Positions 1 to 6,221 of a stretch of DNA of 9,780 nucleotides are shown piece by piece. A program made the position numbers and the translations under genes. The notes below the pieces were generated by a model. The model worked only from the letters and a program-made list of their open reading frames with translations. It was not told the origin of the DNA and searched no databases. The stretch is taken from positions 1 to 9,780 of the forward strand of contig PWUP01000181.1 of the NCBI GenBank assembly GCA_003562535.1, in the 5' to 3' direction. Numbering within the stretch: the stretch's first letter is position 1; the number at the start of each line of letters is the position of its first letter. The stretch is from Gammaproteobacteria bacterium (GTDB lineage: Bacteria > Pseudomonadota > Gammaproteobacteria > Competibacterales > Competibacteraceae).

Positions 1-1
1 G

Positions 2-133
2 GTACGATTGTACAAATGGCAAGATGAGCATGGTCAAGTGCAATACAGCAATCAACCTCCCGCACCCGGGGTGCGTTACGAGCTGGTTGATTATTGGGAA
101 GACGCTAATGTGATTCCCAGTCAGCCGCAATGA
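2..133 (+). CDS. DUF4124-type protein, C-terminal part (5' end outside window)
   Basis: The frame is open from the window edge and gives 43 residues ending at a TGA at 131-133. The visible part contains LYKWQDEHGQVQYSNQPP, which fits the YKW-D-x-G-x-x-x-YS-x-QPP signature of DUF4124 domains. These domains occur in small, usually exported proteobacterial proteins of unknown role, normally just behind a signal peptide, so the complete protein may be short. A tail of about 25 residues (VRYELVDYWEDANV and onward) follows the signature. The start and any signal peptide lie upstream of the window. No function can be assigned. The family call rests on the motif alone. Confidence 0.6.
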   Translation, partial: VRLYKWQDEHGQVQYSNQPPAPGVRYELVDYWEDANVIPSQPQ

Positions 134-173
134 GCGCCTGTCTGAACGCTTGTACCCGAATACACTGAGTGCA

Positions 174-446
174 ATGACCCAAAGAGTCTACATCGCCGGT
201 CACAGTGGCATGGTGGGTTCCGCCATCCACCGCCAGTTACTGCACTCCGGCTACCAAGAAACCGATATTATCTTGCGAACCCATGCCGAACTCGATCTGA
301 CGCAGCAAGCGGCGGTTGACGAGTTTTTCCAAGCCGAGCAGCCCACTCACGTCTATCTAGCCCGCGTAGGTGCGATTAGCGGCAGCGTAATCGCACACAT
401 GCAATCCTCTGGAATCCAGTGCAATACTGTCAGCGTCATAAAATGA
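174..446 (+). pseudogene. fcl: 5' remnant of GDP-L-fucose synthase gene
   Basis: From the ATG at 174 the frame reads MTQRVYIAGHSGMVGSAI, then an ELDL segment and QPTHVYLA. This matches the N-terminus of GDP-L-fucose synthase (Fcl/WcaG), an NADPH-dependent epimerase/reductase that makes GDP-L-fucose from GDP-4-keto-6-deoxymannose for surface polysaccharides. The Rossmann motif GHSGMVGSA is intact. Family members are roughly 310-320 residues, but similarity here ends after about 63 codons at 360-362. The expected AAKVGGI-A-N segment with the rest of the active site is missing, and the frame runs through a palindromic repeat to a TGA at 444-446. The Ser/Tyr/Lys catalytic region is absent, so the product could not be active. 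I see no further fcl sequence downstream. It is best read as a truncated remnant, although a short unrelated protein from this ATG cannot be formally excluded. Confidence 0.75.
366..398. repeat. Palindromic repeat GTGCGATTA...TAATCGCAC
   Basis: A perfect 9-bp inverted repeat: arms at 370-378 and 388-396 around a 9-nt centre (GCGGCAGCG). It starts just where the fcl similarity is lost. The form resembles REP/MITE-like palindromes that I recall being scattered through genomes of sulfur- and methane-oxidising gammaproteobacteria. No second copy lies in this window, so the repeat status is inferred from shape and recollection. Confidence 0.5.
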
Positions 447-474
447 GGCTGTTCGGAGTGAGTGAATGAGTGAT

Positions 475-507
475 GTATGCATTCCCACGCAGGAGCGTGG
501 GAACGAG
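475..507. repeat. Palindromic repeat TTCCCACGC-AGGA-GCGTGGGAA
   Basis: A perfect 9-bp stem (482-490 with 495-503) closes a 4-nt AGGA loop and is flanked by GTATGCA on the left and CGAG on the right. The core and its flanks look like a common short dispersed palindrome of several environmental proteobacteria, possibly of the REP type mobilised by RAYT transposases. No T-tract follows on either strand, so it is not a standard terminator. A single copy lies in the window. Confidence 0.5.
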
Positions 508-539
508 ACAACAGTTTGCCCGAATTGTTGGCTGTTGTC
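507..539. repeat. 8-bp inverted repeat GACAACAG...CTGTTGTC
   Basis: Perfect 8-bp arms at 507-514 and 532-539 are separated by 17 nt. The right arm overlaps a possible -35 box at 535-540, so it could be an operator or an RNA hairpin. It adjoins the preceding palindrome and may simply be part of the same repeat-derived DNA. Confidence 0.3.
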
Positions 540-563
540 GTCAAGCCGTCGTGGGCATATATA
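535..563 (+). promoter_or_regulatory. Possible sigma70 promoter
   Basis: TTGTCG (535-540) and TATATA (558-563) are separated by 17 bp. Each box matches 4 of 6 consensus positions, and a run of A/T follows. Transcription would begin near 570 and lead into the hairpins at 651-735. The match is modest and could be chance in AT-rich DNA. Confidence 0.25.
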
Positions 564-569
564 AAAATT

Positions 570-743
570 ACAAAAATGTAAGCACTGAAAAAGACGAAAC
601 TTTATGACCGATCCTGCATCATAACCCATGAGTGCAACGCGCTGTGCTCGCCCGCTTCTCTCCCTAAGCGGGTTATTCCCAGCCACCCAAGCTGGGCATG
701 ATTTTGGCTCTGGCAATTTCCCCCATTGTCAGAGCTTTTTTTT
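570..743 (+). ncRNA. Candidate small RNA or structured leader with three hairpins
   Basis: This stretch has no convincing protein gene but holds three consecutive hairpins. The first is CCCGCTT (651-657) with AAGCGGG (666-672). The second is CCCAGC (678-683) with GCTGGG (691-696). The third is a terminator hairpin at 707-735 followed by T8. With a start near 570 from the weak promoter just upstream, the transcript would be about 170 nt. I compared it by eye with 6S RNA, 4.5S RNA, tmRNA, RNase P RNA and GGA-rich Csr/Rsm RNAs and do not recognise it. Alternatively the terminator simply ends read-through from the DUF4124/fcl side before hslV. Confidence 0.3.
707..743 (+). terminator. Rho-independent terminator upstream of hslV
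   Basis: An 11-bp stem with one G-T mismatch (707-717 with 725-735), a TTCCCCC loop and eight T residues (736-743) fit an intrinsic terminator on the plus strand. It lies about 66 bp before the hslV start, so hslV should have its own promoter in 744-809 or be controlled by read-through. Confidence 0.8.
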
Positions 744-809
744 GCCCGGCTAGCACCGCTGGATTCATGTACAATGGAGAGTTTTATAGCTAACCGTAAC
801 GCTGAAATC

Positions 810-1361
810 ATGCAGCACTATCACGCCACAACTATTCTCGCGGTGCGCCGCAACGGCCAAGTCGCTATCGGCGGCGATGGCCAAGTCAGCATGGGTTCCA
901 CCGTACTCAAAGGTAATGCCCGCAAAGTCCGGCGTCTGTATCAAGGCAAGGTGATCGCCGGTTTTGCTGGGGGTACTGCCGATGCGTTCACCCTGTTCGA
1001 GCGTTTTGAGGGCAAACTGGAACAGCATGGCGGCAATCTGACCCGTTCTGCGGTAGAACTGGCCAAAGACTGGCGCACTGATCGTATGCTCCGTCGTTTG
1101 GAAGCCTTGTTGATTGTCGCAGACGCTACCACTTTATTAACCTTGTCAGGCAATGGCGATGTGATTGAGCCGGAACATGATCTGGCCGCCATCGGTTCAG
1201 GTGGGTCCTATGCAACAGCGGCCGCTCGCGCTTTATTAGCCCATAGCGAGTTGAGTGCCCGGCAAATTGTGCAACAGGCCATGACCATTGCCGCTGATAT
1301 CTGCGTGTACACCAATCAGCACCTGACCATCGAAGAACTGCCCTCCAATATTGAGGGTTAA
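810..1361 (+). CDS. hslV: ATP-dependent protease subunit HslV (ClpQ)
   Basis: HslV is the peptidase of the cytoplasmic HslVU (ClpQY) protease. It is a double hexameric ring with N-terminal threonine active sites that degrades misfolded and regulatory proteins fed in by HslU. The 183-residue product contains TTILAVRRNGQVAIGGDGQV, VIAGFAGGTADAFTLFE and AVELAKDWRTDRMLR, all typical of the family. Numbering from the mature Thr (Thr7 here), the residues equivalent to Asp17, Lys33 and Ser124 of the E. coli enzyme are present (Asp23, Lys39, Ser130). The ATG at 810 is chosen because it leaves a short MQHYHA propeptide before Thr-Thr. Upstream in-frame starts would begin inside the terminator or add unrelated sequence. 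No strong Shine-Dalgarno is visible. hslU follows after 25 bp. I found no convincing heat-shock promoter. Confidence 0.97.
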   Translation: MQHYHATTILAVRRNGQVAIGGDGQVSMGSTVLKGNARKVRRLYQGKVIAGFAGGTADAFTLFERFEGKLEQHGGNLTRSAVELAKDWRTDRMLRRLEALLIVADATTLLTLSGNGDVIEPEHDLAAIGSGGSYATAAARALLAHSELSARQIVQQAMTIAADICVYTNQHLTIEELPSNIEG

Positions 1362-1386
1362 TCCATTACCTGTGTCCGAGTCTGCA

Positions 1387-2724
1387 ATGTCCGCTATGAC
1401 CCCACGCGAAATCGTCCAAGAACTGGATAAACACATCATCGGTCAGGGTGCCGCCAAACGCGCCGTGGCGATTGCCCTGCGCAACCGCTGGCGGCGTCTG
1501 CAACTCGATGAAACCCTGCGCAATGAAATCACCCCCAAAAATATTCTTATGATTGGTCCGACCGGGGTGGGTAAGACGGAAATTGCCCGTCGTTTAGCTC
1601 GGTTGGCCAACGCGCCGTTTATTAAAATCGAAGCGACTAAATTCACTGAAGTCGGTTATGTGGGGCGTGATGTCGAATCCATTGTCCGCGATCTGGTGGA
1701 TATGGCGATTAAAATGATGCGCGAAGCGGAAATGCACAAAGTCCGTGGTCACGCTGAGGACGCCGCTTATGAGCGAGTTTTGGATGTGTTGCTGCCTAGG
1801 CCGCGCAGCGTCGGCTTTAACCATGAGCCGACTCCACCGGATGATTCCGCTGCCCGGCGTAAATTGCGTGAGCGGCTGATTCGCGGCGATCTCGACGATC
1901 GTGAAATCGAAATCGAGCTGGCGGTGCGACCTATGGGCGTTGAGATCATGGCTCCGCCGGGCATGGAGGACATGACCCAGCAGCTCCAAAGCTTATTTCA
2001 GAATATGGGTAACAGCCGCACCAAGCCGCGTAAGCTCAAAATCAAAGAGGCGCTGAAAGCGCTGGCCGAAGAAGAAGCGGCGAAATTGGTCAACGAAGAC
2101 GAACTCAAACTCCAGGCGCTGGACAATGTCGAGCAAAACGGCATTGTCTTTCTCGATGAAATCGATAAAGTCTGTCGGCGCAGTGATGTCAGCGGCGGTG
2201 CCGATGTCTCCCGTGAAGGCGTACAGCGCGATTTACTGCCGCTGGTCGAAGGCTGCACCGTGTCTACCAAATACGGCATGGTGCGTACCGATCATGTGCT
2301 GTTCATTGCCAGTGGGGCGTTTCATCTGACCAAGCCCTCGGATCTCATCCCTGAATTACAAGGCCGCTTGCCGATTCGAGTCGAGCTGAAAGCGCTGTTG
2401 ATTGAAGATTTTGTCAGAATTTTAACCGAACCGGACAGTTCATTAACCGAACAGTACCAAGCGCTGATGGGCACGGAAAATCTGCAACTTAATTTTGCCG
2501 CAGACGGTGTGCAGCGAATCGCTGAGATTGCCTATCAAGTTAACGAACAAACTGAAAATATCGGCGCTCGACGATTGCATACGGTGATGGAGCGCCTGCT
2601 GGAAACCGTGTCCTATGAAGCACCGGATCAGACCGAACAGGCGGTGACCATTGATCGGGATTATGTCAATGCTCATCTGAATGCGCTGGTCGAAGATCAG
2701 GATCTGAGTCGCTATATTCTGTAA
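1387..2724 (+). CDS. hslU: ATP-dependent protease ATPase subunit HslU (ClpY)
   Basis: HslU is the hexameric AAA+ unfoldase that caps HslV, unfolds substrates with ATP and threads them into the protease chamber. The 445-residue product matches the family length (443 in E. coli). Visible motifs are Walker A GPTGVGKT (57-64), the pore-loop GYVG (90-93), an I domain with acidic and amphipathic stretches (about 110-245), Walker B IVFLDEID (253-260) and the sensor-2 GARR (393-396). The C-terminal tail DLSRYIL inserts into HslV to activate it. The ATG at 1387 (MSAMTPREIVQELDKHIIG) aligns with known starts. A TTG at 1351 would overlap hslV and add 12 unrelated residues. The next gene begins 10 bp after the stop. 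Nothing is missing or unusual. Confidence 0.98.
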   Translation: MSAMTPREIVQELDKHIIGQGAAKRAVAIALRNRWRRLQLDETLRNEITPKNILMIGPTGVGKTEIARRLARLANAPFIKIEATKFTEVGYVGRDVESIVRDLVDMAIKMMREAEMHKVRGHAEDAAYERVLDVLLPRPRSVGFNHEPTPPDDSAARRKLRERLIRGDLDDREIEIELAVRPMGVEIMAPPGMEDMTQQLQSLFQNMGNSRTKPRKLKIKEALKALAEEEAAKLVNEDELKLQALDNVEQNGIVFLDEIDKVCRRSDVSGGADVSREGVQRDLLPLVEGCTVSTKYGMVRTDHVLFIASGAFHLTKPSDLIPELQGRLPIRVELKALLIEDFVRILTEPDSSLTEQYQALMGTENLQLNFAADGVQRIAEIAYQVNEQTENIGARRLHTVMERLLETVSYEAPDQTEQAVTIDRDYVNAHLNALVEDQDLSRYIL

Positions 2725-2734
2725 GGATTGTCAC

Positions 2735-3124
2735 ATGAGTGTTAGACCTACCGATATTCGCTTGCACCAAGTATCCCGCTTATTGGAAATCACCTTCAGC
2801 GACGGACAGCAATTCCGTTTGCCCTGTGAATACCTGCGGGTATTTTCACCCTCGGCGGAGGTGCAAGGGCATAGCCCCAGCCAAGCCGTGCTGCAATACG
2901 GTAAAGAAGAGGTCAATATCCAAGCCATTGAGCCGATCGGCCACTACGCCGTTAAACTGGTGTTTGACGATGGCCATCATACCGGTCTATATACTTGGGA
3001 TTATTTACATCATCTTGGTGTTCACCAACAACGGAACTGGCAGGATTATTTGCAGCGTCTGCACCAAGCCGGCATCACCCGTAAAAACACTGATGATCGC
3101 GGCGCAGCGTTTTACCCAGCCTGA
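2735..3124 (+). CDS. DUF971 (gamma-butyrobetaine hydroxylase-like N-terminal domain) protein
   Basis: A stand-alone DUF971/GBBH-like_N domain of 129 residues. The family signatures are an N-terminal strand pattern (DIRLHQVSRLLEITFSDG), LPCEYLRVFSPSAEV (29-43) and TGLYTWDYLHHLG (83-95). The domain occurs at the N-terminus of eukaryotic gamma-butyrobetaine and trimethyllysine hydroxylases, where it binds zinc, and at the C-terminus of the Fe-S carrier HCF101. The role of the single-domain bacterial form is not established. Only one Cys (31) is visible, so the full zinc-ligand set of the hydroxylases is not obvious. An AAGGA Shine-Dalgarno overlaps the hslU stop, 10 bp before the ATG, which points to translation coupled with hslU. 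ubiE starts 9 bp downstream. A longer overlapping frame in this region lacks homology and is not a gene. Confidence 0.88.
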   Translation: MSVRPTDIRLHQVSRLLEITFSDGQQFRLPCEYLRVFSPSAEVQGHSPSQAVLQYGKEEVNIQAIEPIGHYAVKLVFDDGHHTGLYTWDYLHHLGVHQQRNWQDYLQRLHQAGITRKNTDDRGAAFYPA

Positions 3125-3133
3125 GCACATACG

Positions 3134-3874
3134 ATGGAAACCACACATTTTGGATATCAAACGGTCGATGCGACCGAAAAAAGTCAGCGAGTTCGGCACG
3201 TCTTTGACTCGGTAGCCCATCGCTACGACATCATGAACGATATAATGTCGTTCGGTGTGCATCGGCTGTGGAAGCGTTTTGCTGTACAACTGACAGGGGC
3301 GCGGCGTGGTGAGCGGGTCTTGGATCTGGCCGGTGGTACCGGGGATTTGACCACGCTCTTGGCGCGTCAGGTCGGCAAAACCGGTGAGGTCATACTCTCC
3401 GATATCAACGCCAGTATGGTCAATAATGGCCGGCAGCGCTTGGTTGATCAGGGCTTGATCGGTAATATTCACTATGTGCTGGCGGATGCGGAATCGCTGC
3501 CGTTTCCTGACGGCAGTTTCTCGGTACTGACGATGGCGTTCGGTTTGCGTAATGTCACCCGTAAAGAACGCGCTTTGGCCGAGATGTATCGGGTATTAAA
3601 GCCCGGTGGTCGGGTGGTTATTTTAGAGTTTTCGCATCCGGTGATGCCCGGTTTACAGCCGGTTTATGATCTGTATTCCTTTAATATCTTGCCGTTAATG
3701 GGGCGGTTAATGGTCAATGATGCCGACAGTTACCGCTATCTGGCTGAGTCGATCCGTATGCATCCCGATCAAGAAACGTTGTTGACGATGTTAAACCAAG
3801 CCGGTTTGGAACGCTGTGAGTATTTTAATCTCAGTGGGGGCATTGTCGCGGCCCATCGCGGTTATCGGTTGTAA
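3134..3874 (+). CDS. ubiE: Ubiquinone biosynthesis C-methyltransferase UbiE
   Basis: UbiE uses S-adenosylmethionine to methylate the ring carbon of the benzoquinol intermediate in ubiquinone synthesis. In species with menaquinone the same enzyme methylates demethylmenaquinol. The 246-residue product carries both family signatures: YDIMNDIMSFGVHRLW (31-46) and RVLKPGGRVVILEFS (153-167). The SAM-binding motif I VLDLAGGTGDLT is at 62-73, with an acidic residue after strand 2 (SDINASM) that fits the ribose-binding position. Length agrees with E. coli UbiE (251). The ATG at 3134 gives METTHFGYQTV, a typical N-terminus. ubiJ begins 3 bp after its stop. No menaquinone genes are visible here, so the ubiquinone role is favoured by context. 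Confidence 0.98.
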   Translation: METTHFGYQTVDATEKSQRVRHVFDSVAHRYDIMNDIMSFGVHRLWKRFAVQLTGARRGERVLDLAGGTGDLTTLLARQVGKTGEVILSDINASMVNNGRQRLVDQGLIGNIHYVLADAESLPFPDGSFSVLTMAFGLRNVTRKERALAEMYRVLKPGGRVVILEFSHPVMPGLQPVYDLYSFNILPLMGRLMVNDADSYRYLAESIRMHPDQETLLTMLNQAGLERCEYFNLSGGIVAAHRGYRL

Positions 3875-3877
3875 GTT

Positions 3878-4495
3878 ATGTCTTGGTCGCAACAGTGGTT
3901 AGCGTTTAGCTTCGAGACCCTGATCAATGGGGCGCTGCGGCTTGATCCCATTACCCGCGAGCGCTTGGCTGAGTTGTCGGGGCGGGTCATTGCGCTACAG
4001 CCACAGGGCTACGATTTAGTCCTGTATTGGCATTTCAGTGCCACCGGCATCCGAATCACCACTCAGGCGGAACACCCGCCTGATCTGAGCATCCATGCTG
4101 ACTTGAATACTCTGTTGCAATTACTCAATGGTACCGAAGTCAGTCATAGCGCTTTGGGTCTGCATGGCGATGTGCAGCTTGCCCGACAATTACAGGGAAT
4201 CCTAGCGGGGCTGGATTTAGACTGGCAGGAGCCGGTTGCCAAGATTTTCGGTGACTTGGCCGCCCAGCGTTTGGGCGCAGCACTGCGCTCGGGTCGTGAC
4301 TGGGGGCAATACGCCAGTGACAGCCTAGTTACAGCCAGCCGAGAGTTTTTACTGTATGAACAGGCGTTCTTGCCCACTCGTCACCAAGTGGAGCAGTTTC
4401 TCGACGCGGTGGATCGTCTGCGGGACGATTACGAACGCTTAGAAGCGCGCGTGCAGCGTTTGCAGCAGCGTGTGCCGCGCAATACGAATCTATAA
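3878..4495 (+). CDS. ubiJ: Ubiquinone biosynthesis accessory protein UbiJ (SCP2 domain)
   Basis: UbiJ is a soluble scaffold of the aerobic ubiquinone synthesis complex. Its SCP2 lipid-transfer domain holds the hydrophobic polyprenyl intermediates while UbiE and the hydroxylases act on them. The 205-residue product (E. coli about 201) has an SCP2-like fold region at about 15-112, with a GDVQLARQL segment at 97-105. The family-typical DWQEPVAKIFGDLAAQ follows at 115-130, and a heptad-rich, charged C-terminal helix (about 169-199) is probably a coiled coil. Position between ubiE and ubiB is the usual gammaproteobacterial arrangement and strongly supports the name, since the primary sequence of this family varies widely. 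Confidence 0.93.
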   Translation: MSWSQQWLAFSFETLINGALRLDPITRERLAELSGRVIALQPQGYDLVLYWHFSATGIRITTQAEHPPDLSIHADLNTLLQLLNGTEVSHSALGLHGDVQLARQLQGILAGLDLDWQEPVAKIFGDLAAQRLGAALRSGRDWGQYASDSLVTASREFLLYEQAFLPTRHQVEQFLDAVDRLRDDYERLEARVQRLQQRVPRNTNL

Positions 4496-4536
4496 CCTTT
4501 TATTATTGATAAACAAATTATTATGGATTATTGTTA

Positions 4537-6210
4537 ATGCGGCTCAGTCCTGTACGTGTGCTGCGCCTGATCCAAATTAACTGGATTATGGTGCGCTACG
4601 GTCTCGATGACCTTCTATTGGCTACCCCACCGTTTCGCCCGATTGCTTTTCTGCGGTTTTTATTGCCGGGGTATTGGCTGGGTAAACGCACCCAGCAGCC
4701 TCGTGGGGTGCGTTTACGTTTGGCCTTAGAAGCCTTAGGGCCGATTTTTGTCAAATTTGGGCAAGCCTTATCAACACGGCGCGATTTGCTGCCCGATGAT
4801 ATTGCTCGTGAATTAGCGCGCTTGCAGGATAAAGTCCCGCCGTTTCCCGGCGCTCAAGCCCGCCAGATTATCGAGCTGGCCTATGGACACGCGCTGGAAA
4901 CCGTATTACGTGATTTTGATGAACAGCCCTTAGCCTCGGCTTCCATTGCCCAAGTGCATACGGCGCGGCTGCTGACGGGTGAGTCGGTGATTATCAAGGT
5001 GGTGCGCCCCAGCATCGAGCGGGTGATCCGCCGCGATGTGGAACTGCTGCATATTTTAGCGGAATTGGCTGAACGCTACTGGCGCGAGGGACGGCGGCTG
5101 CGTCCGCGAGAAGTGGTTAAAGAATATGAAAAAACCATTATCGACGAATTGGATCTGGTGCGTGAAGCGGCCAATGCCAGTCATTTAAAGCGCAATTTTC
5201 AGGACTCCGAGGTCTTGTATATTCCCGAAGTGCATTGGTCATTGACTCGACGCAATGTGTTGGTCATGGAACGTATTTACGGGATGCCTATCGGCGATAT
5301 TGAGGCGCTGCGCGCCCGTGGTGTGAATTTGAAAATACTTTCGGAGCGAGGGGTGGAAATTTTCTTCACCCAGGTGTTTCGTGACAGTTTTTTTCACGCC
5401 GATATGCATCCGGGGAATATCTTTGTCGATGCCCGTGATCCGCAGCAACCGCGCTACATCGCCATTGATTTTGGCATCATCGGCACCTTAGGGCCTACGG
5501 ATCAACATTATCTGGCCGAAAATTTTCTGGCGTTTTTTAATCGTGATTATCGGCGCGTGGCCGAGCTGCATATTGAATCGGGCTGGGTACCCGCAGATAC
5601 CCGAGTCGATGAGTTTGAATCCGCGATTCGTACCGTCTCTGAACCGATTTTTGATAAACCTTTAAAAGATATATCTTTTGGAGGGTTTTTGCTCACCTTG
5701 TTTCAAACTGCGCGGCGGTTTAATATGGAAATTCAGCCGCAATTAGTGCTGTTGCAAAAAACGTTGCTCAGCATTGAGGGCTTAGGGCGGCAGCTCGATC
5801 CAGATTTAGACCTGTGGAAAACCGCGAAGCCCTACTTAGAAAACTGGATGAAACAGCGCATTGGCCTCAACGCCTTTGCACGCAAACTGCGTTACAGCTT
5901 GCCGCGGTTGCTGGATCAATTACCTGAGCTACCCTATCTGATTCAAGATACTCTGCACAAAGCCAATCACGGTGACCTCAAAGTCCGTTTGCAAGCTGAC
6001 GAAATTGAACACCTGCGCCGTGAGATCAAAGCGGGCAATCGGCGCTATTTTTATGCGACATTAGGAGTGGGGTTATTAGTCAGCGCGGCTATTATCATGA
6101 CTATGGACGGGCATTCGATCACCCTGATCGGTGGGGTTCCGGTGCTGAGTTGGGTCAGCGGTGTATTGGGCGGTGTGCTGCTGGTATGGGCCTGGCCAAG
6201 ATCGGGTTAA
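4537..6210 (+). CDS. ubiB: Atypical kinase/ATPase UbiB, ubiquinone biosynthesis regulator
   Basis: UbiB belongs to the ABC1/ADCK/COQ8 protein-kinase-like family. It is an inner-membrane ATPase thought to help extract or deliver coenzyme Q intermediates. The 557-residue product has the invariant KxGQ motif (KFGQ 73-76), the Ala/Ser-rich loop QPLASASIAQVH (130-141) and the ATP-site lysine VIIKVVRP (Lys154). It also has the ExD pair (Glu204/Asp206), the catalytic-loop equivalent HADMHPGN (287-294) and the DFG metal motif (311-313). Two predicted transmembrane helices close the chain (about 506-524 and 530-552). The ATG at 4537 has a GGA about 9 bp upstream; a TTG two codons earlier is less likely. 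A 41-bp AT-rich gap separates it from ubiJ. Confidence 0.98.
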   Translation: MRLSPVRVLRLIQINWIMVRYGLDDLLLATPPFRPIAFLRFLLPGYWLGKRTQQPRGVRLRLALEALGPIFVKFGQALSTRRDLLPDDIARELARLQDKVPPFPGAQARQIIELAYGHALETVLRDFDEQPLASASIAQVHTARLLTGESVIIKVVRPSIERVIRRDVELLHILAELAERYWREGRRLRPREVVKEYEKTIIDELDLVREAANASHLKRNFQDSEVLYIPEVHWSLTRRNVLVMERIYGMPIGDIEALRARGVNLKILSERGVEIFFTQVFRDSFFHADMHPGNIFVDARDPQQPRYIAIDFGIIGTLGPTDQHYLAENFLAFFNRDYRRVAELHIESGWVPADTRVDEFESAIRTVSEPIFDKPLKDISFGGFLLTLFQTARRFNMEIQPQLVLLQKTLLSIEGLGRQLDPDLDLWKTAKPYLENWMKQRIGLNAFARKLRYSLPRLLDQLPELPYLIQDTLHKANHGDLKVRLQADEIEHLRREIKAGNRRYFYATLGVGLLVSAAIIMTMDGHSITLIGGVPVLSWVSGVLGGVLLVWAWPRSG

Positions 6211-6221
6211 TCTGTTAGCGG

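Noticed and set aside
134..540. Insertion sequence causing the fcl break
   Set aside because: No transposase frame, no target-site duplication and no long terminal inverted repeats are visible, only short palindromes.
357..716. Minus-strand open frame over the fcl remnant and hairpins
   Set aside because: It covers palindromes and the terminator region and its translation shows no motif or domain. It is likely chance.
720..727. CCCCATTG resembling a sigma32 heat-shock -10 for hslVU
   Set aside because: It forms the loop and stem of the terminator, and no CTTGAA-like -35 lies 13-15 bp upstream (ATTTTG at best).
726..809. N-terminal extension of HslV from 726
   Set aside because: The extension begins inside the terminator stem and adds 28 residues with no family similarity. 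The ATG at 810 gives the normal short propeptide before Thr-Thr.
1351..1386. Upstream TTG start for hslU overlapping hslV
   Set aside because: It adds 12 residues not found in HslU. ATG 1387 gives the standard N-terminus and length.
2739..3215. 158-codon plus-strand frame overlapping the DUF971 gene
   Set aside because: It has no recognisable family, runs into ubiE and lies over a gene with clear motifs in another frame. It is a shadow frame.
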